64,000 nt of DNA from Dryomyza anilis. Lineage: Eukaryota > Arthropoda > Insecta > Diptera > Dryomyzidae. The DNA lies in assembly GCA_951804985.1 (NCBI GenBank), contig OX638131.1, positions 61,533,598 to 61,597,597 of the forward strand, read 5' to 3'. A program made the position numbers and the translations under genes. Shown one piece after another: positions 11,032 to 19,730 of this stretch (position 1 is the first letter of the stretch; every line of letters starts with the position of its first letter). The notes beneath the pieces were generated by a model. That model made no database searches and was not told where the DNA came from. It was given only the letters and a program-made list of their open reading frames with translations.

Positions 11032-12160
11032 CTGCAACTGGTACGACTTTTTGCACCTTTTCATCGTCATCCACGCCCTCACTGATCCAAGCCCGAACTT
11101 CAACATGCTGTCTCTTTCATCGAGCAGCCGCGCTGAATGCCTATCAACAACGAAGAGAAACACCTTTCCACCGTTGTTTTGGCTTTGTCGTGCGTTGAGC
11201 AGCGTCCAACCGCCTATCGGAACGTCCCTGTTTTGGGCCGCCAGTTTGACTATGATCCATCCTCATGTTTTGCAGGAGGAGGAATTCATAGCCTATACTG
11301 AAGGCGAAGTGGTAGCGCGGATCTGAAGATCACTTTCAGTTTTGACCCCTTCCAAAGTTCACCAATTTTGGCGATGGAACTGGTCAAACATTCCAGTGAT
11401 TCCTGTGAGCCGCATGCTACGACTTTAACCCCTTCGAAATTGTTGTCTCCCAGAATACCGGTTTCGACGCGCACCATCATCTCTTTGAGGACTTCGTTCT
11501 CTACAAGCAGCCATCTTTCCTGCCATCAGGATGCGATTCGTCAATGATGGCTACTTGTAGATCCGCTGGAGTGGCCTCGAAACTGGTGGATTTTTTGGTC
11601 CGTTTCGGGGTTTTCTCCTTGTGTTCTTCCTCCGACCTTTGCCTCTTGGCTGACAGCCCCGAGGTTCCGGCCCTTTCACCTACTGAGATTTTGCTGTCCA
11701 AAACCTCGTGGGATTTGAGTCCCGATTTGGATTTGGAACAATACTCCCTTTTCCCCGAAGCCATTCCATTGTTCGCCTTTTTAGGGGCAAGTAGGGGTGG
11801 TTTTTCTGGGGCGCATGTGCTTGAAGCAGCGAGTGCGGGGGCTTTGCTGAGCTCCCTGCCTTCGTAGCTTTTCACCACCTGCTTCATTTTGAGTGCCAAG
11901 TCTCGATCAGTGAGGCTTGCCTGATCCCTAGCACTCAGTTTTTTGAGGTACCTCAATGACCCCTTGTACCTCCGGCGTTTGTTGTCCATCGCCGGTGTAG
12001 GTACAGCGATGACCGTCGTGTCGTTATCATCAGAGTCCGCTAGCAACTCTTCTTCCGTGTCCGGGCCTGCGATGACCTGTGAGGGATAGTTTGACTCCTC
12101 TTCCCACTGTCAATGTGCAGGGTACCGAAGAACGGAAGGGCTTTCACCATCGTCTGTCAT
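11000..12160 (-). pseudogene. LINE A ORF1 remnant
   Basis: Minus-strand frames from 12160 to 11501 and 11480 to 11286 form one broken ORF1. The N-terminal half is Lys/Arg/Ser-rich (for example KRRRYKGSLRYLKKLSARDQ), as expected of an RNA-binding chaperone. The C-terminal half reads DLQVAIIDESHPDGR and continues after a frameshift near 11510 with a second one near 11300. The last part (11163-11040, HSARLLDERD and FGLGSVRAW) runs into ORF2. In intact relatives ORF1 binds the element RNA. No zinc knuckle is visible in this copy. Confidence 0.65.
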
Positions 12161-12164
12161 CATG

Positions 12165-12600
12165 GGTGTATCGTACCCGTGCTACCCGGGTTTTTCGAGT
12201 TACCCGGGTAATACCCGGGTTCTTCAAATACTCGAAAAACCCGGGTATTAAATGTTCGAGCCACCCGGGTAATTTGTTCGTTCGTTTGTTCGAGCTATTC
12301 GAGTAGCTCGTTTGTTCGAGTAGCTCGATTGCTCGTTCGTTGTTCGAGTAGCTCGATCGTTGTTCGAGCTTCGAGTAGCTCGTTCGTTTGTTTGTTCGCT
12401 TGACGATTGTTCATTTGATCGCTTGTTAATTTGTCTGTCCGTTCGTTTGCTTGATGTGGGAGTTGGTCGGAAGTAGTTGGAAAAAAGTGGGTGGACAAAA
12501 GTGGGTGGGTGGGCAAAAGTGGGCGGAAAGTGATAAAAAGACCGAAAACAATTTATTGCAGAAATCGGTAGCAGACATCAAGGGCAATCGAATGGTACCA
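12165..12600. repeat. ACCCGGGT / GTTCGAGTAGCTCG repeat, copy 1
   Basis: Blocks of ACCCGGGT spaced by TTCGAG-like sequence (12180-12275) lead into a run of GTTCGAGTAGCTCG and GTTCGTTCG units (12275-12410). A shared unique tail follows (TTGACGATTGTTCATTTGATC onward to about 12600). The same arrangement in the same orientation is at 47700-48175. It looks like a dispersed element with a minisatellite-like core. No ORF. Confidence 0.75.
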
Positions 12601-13172
12601 CTGACCCCCAAAAGGGGGTCAAAACCGCATTTATGACATTATTTTATGAAATTATTGCGGAAATGGATAGCGAACCTCATTAGAAGACTAATGGTACCCT
12701 TTGGAGTGATCCATGACCCCCAAAAGGGGGTCAAAACCGCATTTATGACCCAAACATTTTTATTTCAGAAATCGATAGCGGAGACCATTAGAATGCTATT
12801 GGTACCCTTTGGAGTGATCCATGACCCCCAAAAGGGGGTCAAAAACCAAATTTTCGAAAAAAATATTTTGTGAATGTCAAAATGCATTTCATAACGTCAG
12901 CTATCTATTTCTAGCTGAAGCGAAAATGGGGTTTTTGACCCCCTTTGGGGGGACCTGGACCACTCCAAATGGTACCATTAGCCTTCTAGTGATGTCCGCT
13001 ATCGATTTCCGAAATAAAATATTTGGGTCGTAAATGGGTTTTTGACCCCCTTTTGGGGGTCATGGACCACTCCAAAGGGTACCATTAGCTTTCTAATGAT
13101 GTCCGCTATCGATTTCCGAAATAAAAATATTTGTGTCATAAATGGGTTTTGACCCCCTTTTGGGAGGGGTTT
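12590..13172. repeat. Palindromic array of six 107-111-bp units
   Basis: Three direct units have TGACCCCCAAAAGGGGGTCA starting at 12602, 12713 and 12822. They are followed by three inverted units with the complementary core starting at about 12936, 13043 and 13150. Each unit also carries GGTACC plus TTTGGAGTG or its complement, and a GATAGCG/CGCTATC segment. The axis is near 12889. Each core can itself form a short hairpin (TGACCCCC/GGGGGTCA, 4-nt loop). This is a foldback-like structure directly downstream of the GTTCGAGTAGCTCG repeat. Confidence 0.85.
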
Positions 13173-13615
13173 GTTTGTTGTTGTTGTCATTCATTTTAGG
13201 TCCCACGAGTTGCAGAGAAGTACAGTACCATCCGCACACAGATCCGCTATATACGGGTGGAGCTAGCTAAGTTCGGAGGTCGCCAGGTATCCGATACCTC
13301 CGCTAGCGACAGTGCAAGATTTTAAACTGGGCCCACTGCCATGTTAGATTCTCAGCACGGGTACCTTAATTCAGCCCAGCGGATAGTGGAGATGGAAGGG
13401 AAAGTTAGGATGAGGGAAAGGAGAGATGAGAGGACCTCAGACCTATAGTCAGAGAGCATGAGATGGGAGTTGAACCATTAATGGGCGTCAACTGACATTC
13501 ATTCTTCCTGACCTTGGCTAACTCCATCCTTTGATAGGACACTAGGGAGGTTATTTCCAGTTGGCACCCACGTGGAGGGTTTGGAATGAGGATATTTGCC
13601 AACCTAACAAATGCA
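13173..13615. other. Unassigned GC-richer island
   Basis: About 440 bp are clearly less AT-rich than the flanks, bounded on the left by a GTTGTTGTTGTC run and on the right by CCAACCTAAC. Stop codons occur in all frames beyond about 65 codons. It could be the UTR or end of a LINE (on the minus strand it ends in ACAACAACAACAA). I recognise no family. Confidence 0.4.
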
Positions 13616-14230
13616 TAAAATACCCATATCTATGTTTGAATAATAAACAATTATAATGCTTAAGGCTCAACCAAAACTCATATATTCAAATGCATCCAAA
13701 TATACATGGTATCCAAAATACAAAATCCTCGATATATAACTGTTAGGTTAACCGAATTTATATATTGTAAAAAGATTTATTCTCGATCAAATGAATTTTA
13801 TATGATTGAAATTTGCTGTACACACAATTTCATTGTATTGAATGCGAAAAATTGTGAAAAATTTTAGTTTTAGATCCAAATGAAAAAATGTTAGGGTGAT
13901 AAATTATATTTATTTATGTATTTTGTTATTAATAAAGGTTACATTCATAGACAACGGTTTCAGTTTTATCGCTATTCGAAATGCGGATTTAATTCGCCAG
14001 AGACCGTCATGATATTATAATTATTTACTTTTTTTATGTACTTTCTGTATTTCGAATCGAAAGATTATAATAATTATTAGTCGAATATGTCGTAATTTTT
14101 AACAATTGAGAATTTGTTAAAAGTCAAAAAGCATGTAATTCATTATTATTGACGTCAGTGTTTGAATATTACAGTATACACAGTACAGTGTGTATAAAAA
14201 CATTAAAAGACTTGAATAAACTATTAAAAA
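13616..14230. other. AT-rich stretch, no gene seen
   Basis: No open frame, repeat or motif that I can support. Confidence 0.6.
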
Positions 14231-14234
14231 TTGA

Positions 14235-14408
14235 TCTACTAGCTTTTCTGTAATCCCGAAAATCCCGGGATTGACATCCCTTGTGTGACTCAAATCCCGG
14301 GATCCCGGGATTGACATCCCTAGTGTGAATAGAATAAAAAATGGACGTGAATGAGTGTGCGTGATTAAAAAAAATCTTTCTTGAGTGAGCGTGAGTCAAA
14401 ACTCATGC
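14235..14408. repeat. ATCCCGGGATT-rich repeat, interrupted by a SINE
   Basis: Two copies of ATCCCGGGATTGACATCCCT (about 14263 and 14300) are followed by GAGTGAGCGTGAGTCAAAAC. It is the reverse-orientation relative of 6835-7015. The right part of the host sequence resumes after the SINE at 14762. Confidence 0.55.
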
Positions 14409-14420
14409 CCATCTCTAATA

Positions 14421-14748
14421 TAATAATAATATATAATAATAGTTTGGCGCTACAGTCCTGTATAGAACTTCGGCCGAGCTCTCTCACCATTTTGAGCTGT
14501 GCGTGTTATATTTGTATTCAAAGTGGTGGGACCTACAGTTTATTGCCGAATCCGAACGGCGGGTGAGAGCTTTTTCATAGGCAATGGTTTTACTCTCGTA
14601 GGTTTGCCATTTACTGACGAGAGGTAGCGCGGTATAGAAAAATGTTTCTATGAAAAGATGTTGTTAGCCCCAGTCCAGGCTTGAACCGGGGACCTTTCGG
14701 CTCGCAGTCCAACGCACTAACCACTGAGCTACCGCGGCTACTAATCTA
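14421..14748 (-). mobile_element. tRNA-derived SINE, full-length copy
   Basis: On the minus strand it begins with a tRNA-like head: an A-box-like TAGCTCAGTGGTTAGTGCG and a B box GGTTCAAGCC. A body of about 200 bp with CCGCCGTTCGGATTCGG follows, and it ends GGACTGTAGCGCCAAACT plus an (ATT)n tail at 14421-14441. It is flanked by a perfect 13-bp duplication, CCCATCTCTAATA at 14408-14420 and 14749-14761, which proves a LINE-mobilised insertion. The partner LINE is unknown; the (ATT)n tail argues against a plain poly(A) LINE. Two more copies lie at 32096 and 49945. Confidence 0.9.
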
Positions 14749-14761
14749 CCCATCTCTAATA

Positions 14762-15113
14762 GAAACCATAAAACGCATGACTTTGACTTATGCTTAATAT
14801 TTTTCCCAAAGACATAATGATAATTTTTTTAGTTCTTCATACAAATTTGGCCAATTAACTGCGGAGATTTTTTGAAAATCCTTAATATTGCTGGTTTAAG
14901 AACAAGATAGAACATTAAAATGTATTACAGAAACGATCCTTAGGGGAATGACAGCTTAACGTTTTCCAGAAATTTAATTATAAAAATTAATGATTTATCT
15001 GATCAATACATTGAAATGTATTGATCTGAAATGTATGGATTACATTCAGGATATTAAAAATAAAGCAACGAAAAACTTTAGTATGTTTAGTAAAAAATAC
15101 TTTTTTTATGGAA
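14762..15113. other. AT-rich stretch, no gene seen
   Basis: The first part continues the pre-insertion sequence of the SINE target. A GATCAATACATTGAAATGTATTGATC hairpin-like segment sits at about 14999-15025. Nothing coding. Confidence 0.5.
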
Positions 15114-15392
15114 GGGAAAGATAACCTACGAGTAGCAGGCAAACACATTATATAGGAATTTCTGTTTTGAAATTTTAAAACGCTTCTTCATAGTAGGAAA
15201 CTGAATGGGAAAGGTAGCCTGCGAGTAGCAGGCAAACACATTGTGTAGGAATTTCTGTTTCGAAATTTTAAAAAGCTTCTTCATAGTAGGAAACTGAAAG
15301 GGAAAGGTAGCCTGCGAATAGCAGGCAAACACATTGTGTAGGAATTTCTGTTTTGAAAATTTTAAAGCTTGATCAACAAGTTGTCGACAGAA
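15114..15392. repeat. Tandem repeat, three units of 93 bp
   Basis: GGGAAAGGTAGCCTGCGAGT starts units at 15114 (diverged), 15207 and 15300, an exact 93-bp period. Each unit has AGCAGGCAAACACATT and TTCTTCATAGTAGG. After unit three, GATTGATCAACAAGTTGTC-like sequence is itself repeated (15370 and 15431). The minus-strand open frame across it is an artefact of the 93-bp period, which is a multiple of three. Confidence 0.85.
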
Positions 15393-15539
15393 AATTTTGT
15401 TTACAAAATTTTTGTTTTGAAATTTTAAATGATTGATCAACAAGTTGTCTACTGAAATTTTTGTTTACAAATATACAATTTTCCTTCAAAAATTTTCAGT
15501 ATTGAAAATTTTTGTCATTTGTAAACATTGGTGTTTACT

Positions 15540-15950
15540 TTCGTCGGTTTGCAACGCGAATTGTTTTAATTAAAAAGTGAAAATGTCCGTGTTGACGCGT
15601 ATTTGTGTATTGCAGAAGATTATTGCTGATGCAGTGCAGTGGCCAGCAAATGGTTTAAACCGTCATGGCGCCCGAAACAAAAACTTTTTGCTGTACAAAA
15701 ACAAACACATGTTGTTTTTTATAGACACAAAGTTTTGTTATTGCTTTTTTCAATCACTTTATTTTTGCAAAATTGCAAACACAATAACAAAATTTGCGGA
15801 GTTCGTTCAGAAAACATATGCGAATACAGCAATAGAGAATCGAAGTGTTTGAGTTTTTCGCGAAAATATAACAAACAAAATTCGTCGGTGTTATTGTGCA
15901 ACAAGAAGTTTTTGATACTGTGGGATGGACGGGCACTGATGATTTATGTT
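15540..15950. other. Unassigned region with a weak open frame
   Basis: A plus-strand frame at 15583-15852 starts with an ATG (MSVLTRICVLQKIIADAVQW) and has no recognisable domain. An overlapping frame runs to 16100 into tandem repeats. It lies between the 93-bp and 179-bp tandem arrays and may be the interior of one transposon. I do not call a gene. Confidence 0.3.
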
Positions 15951-15954
15951 GTAT

Positions 15955-16330
15955 GTTTATGCTCCCTACCTTTCCCTACCATTTTGCTTACACCTGTTTG
16001 GCTACCATACCCTATGCTAGTACCATGCTATAGCAGGGTACTAGCAGCTTTTGTACACATTCCCACCTTTGCCTACCTCAAAGCTTCATATAAAATGTGA
16101 TTTCAATACCTACCTTACCCTGCTTGTGCCTACCATTTTGCTTACACCTGTTTGGCTACCATACCCTACCTATGCCTGCTATTTCCCTACCAATTTTGTT
16201 TTCTTGCTATAGCAGGGTACTAGCAACTTTTGTCCACATTCCCACCTTTGCCTACCTCAAAGCTTCATATAAAATGTGATTTCAATGCGTACAGGTAGCT
16301 TGTTTGCCTGCGTGTTTCGAACCATTTGCC
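15955..16330. repeat. Tandem repeat, two units of about 179 bp
   Basis: AAGCTTCATATAAAATGTGA occurs at 16081 and 16260. Upstream blocks CTACCATTTTGCTTACACC and TATAGCAGGGTACTAGCA also repeat. Right after unit two comes GTAGCTTGTTTGCCTGCGTG, an inverted relative of the TAGCAGGCAAACACA block in the 93-bp array. The two arrays may therefore be the ends of one element of about 1.2 kb (15114-16340). Confidence 0.75.
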
Positions 16331-16380
16331 TGCTTAAAATTTTGTCTGGGGTAGATTGATTCTTCGAAAATCATTAACAT

Positions 16381-16581
16381 TTATATATTAAGGGTGTGTG
16401 CGAATTCGACTAATTTGCTGACTAAACTAAATTGAAAGACTTTTCATTCGCTCTTTATTCGGTAACCGGTAATTATTAAAGTCCATAATGAATCGATTAT
16501 CATATGTCTGCTCGAAAATGTTCGACAAAATTTAGTAAAATCAGCAATTTAGTCGAATTTGCACACACCCTTAATATATAA
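16381..16581. mobile_element. 200-bp MITE with ~45-bp terminal inverted repeats
   Basis: TTATATATTAAGGGTGTGTG at the left is matched by its exact complement at the right. Similarity continues through AATTCGACTAAATTGCTGA for about 45 bp with few mismatches. The palindromic outer TTAA may be a TTAA target duplication, as in piggyBac-type elements, or part of the inverted repeat. Non-coding. Confidence 0.85.
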
Positions 16582-17485
16582 TAAGCCGTGGATAATGCCT
16601 ACATTTGGTTCTCAGACAACAAATCCATAACTACTACAGTTTTCTCAATAAATCAACGATAATATTGCGGTAACTTTTGGACCTTTATATCTCCTTAATC
16701 TCTCACTTATCTCGTTAACCTGACGTGATCGAACATATGTTTGTTGGGTAAAATTTAGTCAGGTTACTACTCAGAGATTCTATGTAGTATCACAGTATCA
16801 TTATGTGATGTAGTATCACGGTTTATCTACTTTATAACTCTATCAACTTTGTATTTCGTTTTCAAAAATAATTTTGAATTTTCATTTCAATAGTTTTCAA
16901 AATGTACAAATAATTTTTCATTCGAAAATAAATTTTATCTTAATCTGGGGCCCTATTCTTGTTTGATGAGAAATATAAAATGAGAATGAAAATGAGATAA
17001 CTATTTTCAAATTCTGTTTAAATGTAAATGAAAACTTTATGTGCTAATTCATTTCCAAGGAAAATTACAAAATGAGATTCTTAAAACTTGCAAATGAAAA
17101 ATTTAACTGTCAAAATTATTTCGTATGGAAATTATTTTTCATAAAATAAATGTCAGTAGCAGCAAGAAAATCTTATTAACTGGCTTGAGAAACATGTCGA
17201 CTTGGCCAACGACAAGCTGTGTACAGTATACGGAGCTCACCAGCGAGACGAAAAATGGAATCATTTAGCTGATGAGTAAAATTCGCTTGGAGGAGCGAGA
17301 AAGGACGGTTTGTAGTGGCGAATGTTTTGGATGGATCTAAGGTTAATATTTTACATCGTAACAGGGACATTAAATAATAATTTTCTTTAAGGAGTTGCAC
17401 TAAAAACAAAAAAGAATAACTCTGGCGCATTGAACAACAGAGCGGCATTAATGCACCAAAAAATGAAACTTCTGTCTGCGCACTT
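16582..17485. other. No gene seen
   Basis: A minus-strand open frame (17448-17176, 90 codons) is less AT-biased than its flanks, but I recognise no domain in it. GGGGCCCTATTCTTG at about 16947 may mark an element end. Confidence 0.4.
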
Positions 17486-17489
17486 TGAA

Positions 17490-18330
17490 AACCCGGTTCC
17501 CAGTTTGCTCATTAAAAAAAAAACCGGTTTCGGGTTTTAATTTTTAAACCGGTTTTTCAAAATTAAAAAAAAAACACTTTTTTAATGACGAATGTAATGT
17601 TCGATGTTAATCACAAAAATACATTAGCTATTAAACAAAAAATTAAAATAATTATTTAATTTGTACTTTAAAATTCAGGTTATATAAATTATATTCATAG
17701 TTGTAATTTAAACCTTAATAAATAAAATATATGTAAATATATTTATGAATCAAAGCTTTGTAGATTTAAAATTCATTTTTAAAATAATACTTAAGAAAAA
17801 CTATACTGTCTAAATGATTGACTTAAGCCGATATTTAGTTTTAGTTTAAAATAAACTTAAATCGGAAAAACATTTTTACATATTTTCACGTAGAACCTAT
17901 CAATTAATTTAATGTAATTATTTGTCAATTCTTATTTTTTTCGGTATAGAATTGATATACATATTTAATTTGAAATAGTAGCTAAACTGGCCGGTATTTG
18001 AAATTCTCTTGATTGAAGTTAATATTTTGCAATTTTTGAATGCTGAATTTCTTGTGCCGAAAACCCGTCTTGAGCAACACATCGTGCCAAAATGGCTTTC
18101 AAATATTTACTTATATGGTCATAAAATATTCATTTTGTAAATTTAATGTATTAATAAAATAGAAAAATTAACATACATTTTCAGCAAAGAAGCAGAATAA
18201 ATACAACTTTGCCAAAAATGTAAAAGTTTGTTAAACCGAATCAAAAAAACGGATATCGATTAGTGCAAAAAATCCGTTTCTGAACAAAAAAAAAACGAAC
18301 CGCCGGTTTGTTAAACCGGTTTTTGACACC
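17490..18330. repeat. AACCGGTTT-ended non-coding element
   Basis: The left end has TTGAAAACCCGG and AAACCGGTTTCGGG blocks, and the right end has CCGGTTTGTTAAACCGGTTT followed by TTGACACCCC. The interior is AT-rich without ORFs. The similar inverted ends suggest one non-autonomous transposon of about 0.84 kb. It is related in composition to the CGGTTT repeats at 28905 and 59945 but not clearly the same. Confidence 0.45.
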
Positions 18331-18417
18331 CCAAGTTTCACCTACTATAGAACTTTCCTCACTAACTCAGGAAATATCTGCATCAATAGAGGAAGTATCC
18401 CAAAATGTACAGCCACC

Positions 18418-19640
18418 GAAAAGTAGCGTCTGAGCAATAATGGGGGACGGACGTGTCGCGCCGATCTCATATATTTATAATTTTCCGTCGTTTCGTCCGT
18501 CGTCTTAGTTTTGTTAAACATAAATCGTGATTAGTGTCGTCTAGTGCCGTCAATAATAACAATAATAATACAGCAAAAAAAAACACATTTTAAATTAAAA
18601 TAAATTAAGCGCATCGCCCAATATTAAAAAACAATAAAAACAGAAAAATAATAACTCACTCTCGCAACAGAAAAAAAAAATAGCACAAAAATAAATCAAA
18701 AAAAAACCAGTTTCACCCACGCACTGCCGCTTCATTTTGCAATTGTCAACGCAAGGGGCTTCTTTATGCTCTTTGCCGCAACTGCATATACTTGTTTTTT
18801 CGTATTCTGTCCCTCCCCTTTCCTACTCCTGCACTGCACTGAGTGCGTAATCTGTGCCGTGGTGAAGGCATAACACTCACCACGGCTTAGCTTGCGCTCT
18901 CAACTGTTTGTTTCATCTGCCGCACGCTGCTAGTATGTTTGTATGTTTTGAATTTCCACAGTGGCACAAATGTCGCAAAACTTTCGTATAGATTTTTGCA
19001 ACATTTGTGGGCTGAGGGCGAATTTTTTCTCGGTATATGCGTATGTGTCCATCCATAGGCCACAAATAATGGCACTAGGTGAGACCCAGGTTAATGAGGA
19101 TGCAGATCCACTGGATTTTCATATACCTGGTTATCACCTATTGCCATTATTCTCTGCCCACAGGGGTCTTGCTCTTTTTATTCGGAGTGACGTTGCGTAT
19201 CAACTGCAGCAACAACATAGTGTGTCGGATAGCGAATTTAATACTATTTGGGTTAAATTCAAAATCCAAACACACATCATGCACTTGTGCTTTCTTTATA
19301 GGAGTCCGAATTTAGATAGGGTTTCCACCTGTAATAAGCTGGATGCGGTCCTTCATACCTTCTAAAAAAATTAGCATTAAACCTAAAGACCACTCTTGGT
19401 TTAATGAGACTTGCAGGATTGCAGTCAGGTCGAAAGAGGAAGCCTTTCAGACTTGGCGTTCTAACAAGAATGCTAAGACTGAAAGACTTCGTATACAGGC
19501 TACGAATCGCTGTAATGCCGTGATCTCGCGCGAAAAGTTTCTTCACGAACAAAACGCGCGCAAAAAGGTCCTACTCTATCACAGGGGTAGTAAAAATTTC
19601 TGGTCATTTGTAAAAAGGGTGAAGAATCAGACGACATCGT
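18418..19640 (+). mobile_element. LINE C, 5' part (Jockey/CR1-group), split by LINE B
   Basis: The AAAGTAGCGTC start and a 5' leader of about 550 bp align with the 5' end of LINE D (minus strand, 59866 downward), including the stretch CGTATTCTGTCCCTCCCC and GGTGAAGGCATAACACTCAC. After the endonuclease start the copy jumps to the linker (deletion near 19365). It is then interrupted at 19641 by the poly(T) of minus-strand LINE B. The remainder resumes at 24569. Confidence 0.85.
18970..19640 (+). pseudogene. LINE C endonuclease N-terminus and linker
   Basis: The first ATG of the frame is at 18970; the codon at 18961 is GTG. The peptide reads FRIDFCNICGLRANFFSVYA, then RPQIMALGETQV (the catalytic Glu of apurinic-type endonucleases) and LHLCFLYRSPN-like sequence up to 19340. 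LINE D continues with AGDFNVHN at this point. Copy C lacks that part, and a frameshift leads to DHSWFNETCRIAVRSKEEAF (19395 onward), the endonuclease-RT linker. It ends at VKRVKNQTTSS where LINE B interrupts it. In intact elements this domain nicks target DNA. Confidence 0.75.
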
Positions 19641-19730
19641 CTTTTTTTTTTTTAATATGGGATAAAAAAATAGAGCCACTGCACTCAGACAGGGTTATAT
19701 CCATTGTGCTGTGACCCAATTCCCTGGTTT

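Larger units (their letters stand above)
7030..12160 (-). mobile_element. LINE A: degenerate LOA-like non-LTR retrotransposon
   Basis: Minus-strand order is ORF1 (about 12160-11040), apurinic endonuclease (about 11031-9970), reverse transcriptase (about 9250-8260), RNase H (about 7730-7550) and a C-terminal Cys/His-like tail ending near 7146. ORF2 that includes an RNase H domain, with the LDIEEAFNNV and AYADD motifs, fits the LOA/I group. It has many frameshifts and a MITE inserted at 9963-10373. The 3' UTR ends near 7030. The 5' end abuts the CCCGGGT repeat near 12165. It is the same broad group as LINE B but a different, older family. Confidence 0.8.

Noticed and set aside
11544..11867. 107-codon plus-strand frame over LINE A ORF1
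   Set aside because: Antisense shadow of the ORF1 remnant.
14668..14742. A tRNA gene on the minus strand
   Set aside because: The acceptor and anticodon stems are poorly paired, and the same head sits on a SINE body in three places, so it is a SINE promoter and not a tRNA gene.
15114..15392. Possible CRISPR-like array
   Set aside because: Whole 93-bp units are repeated without unique spacers, and the genome is eukaryotic.
15126..15443. Minus-strand repeat protein of about 31-residue units
   Set aside because: Arises because a 93-bp tandem DNA repeat has a period divisible by three; no start context or homology.
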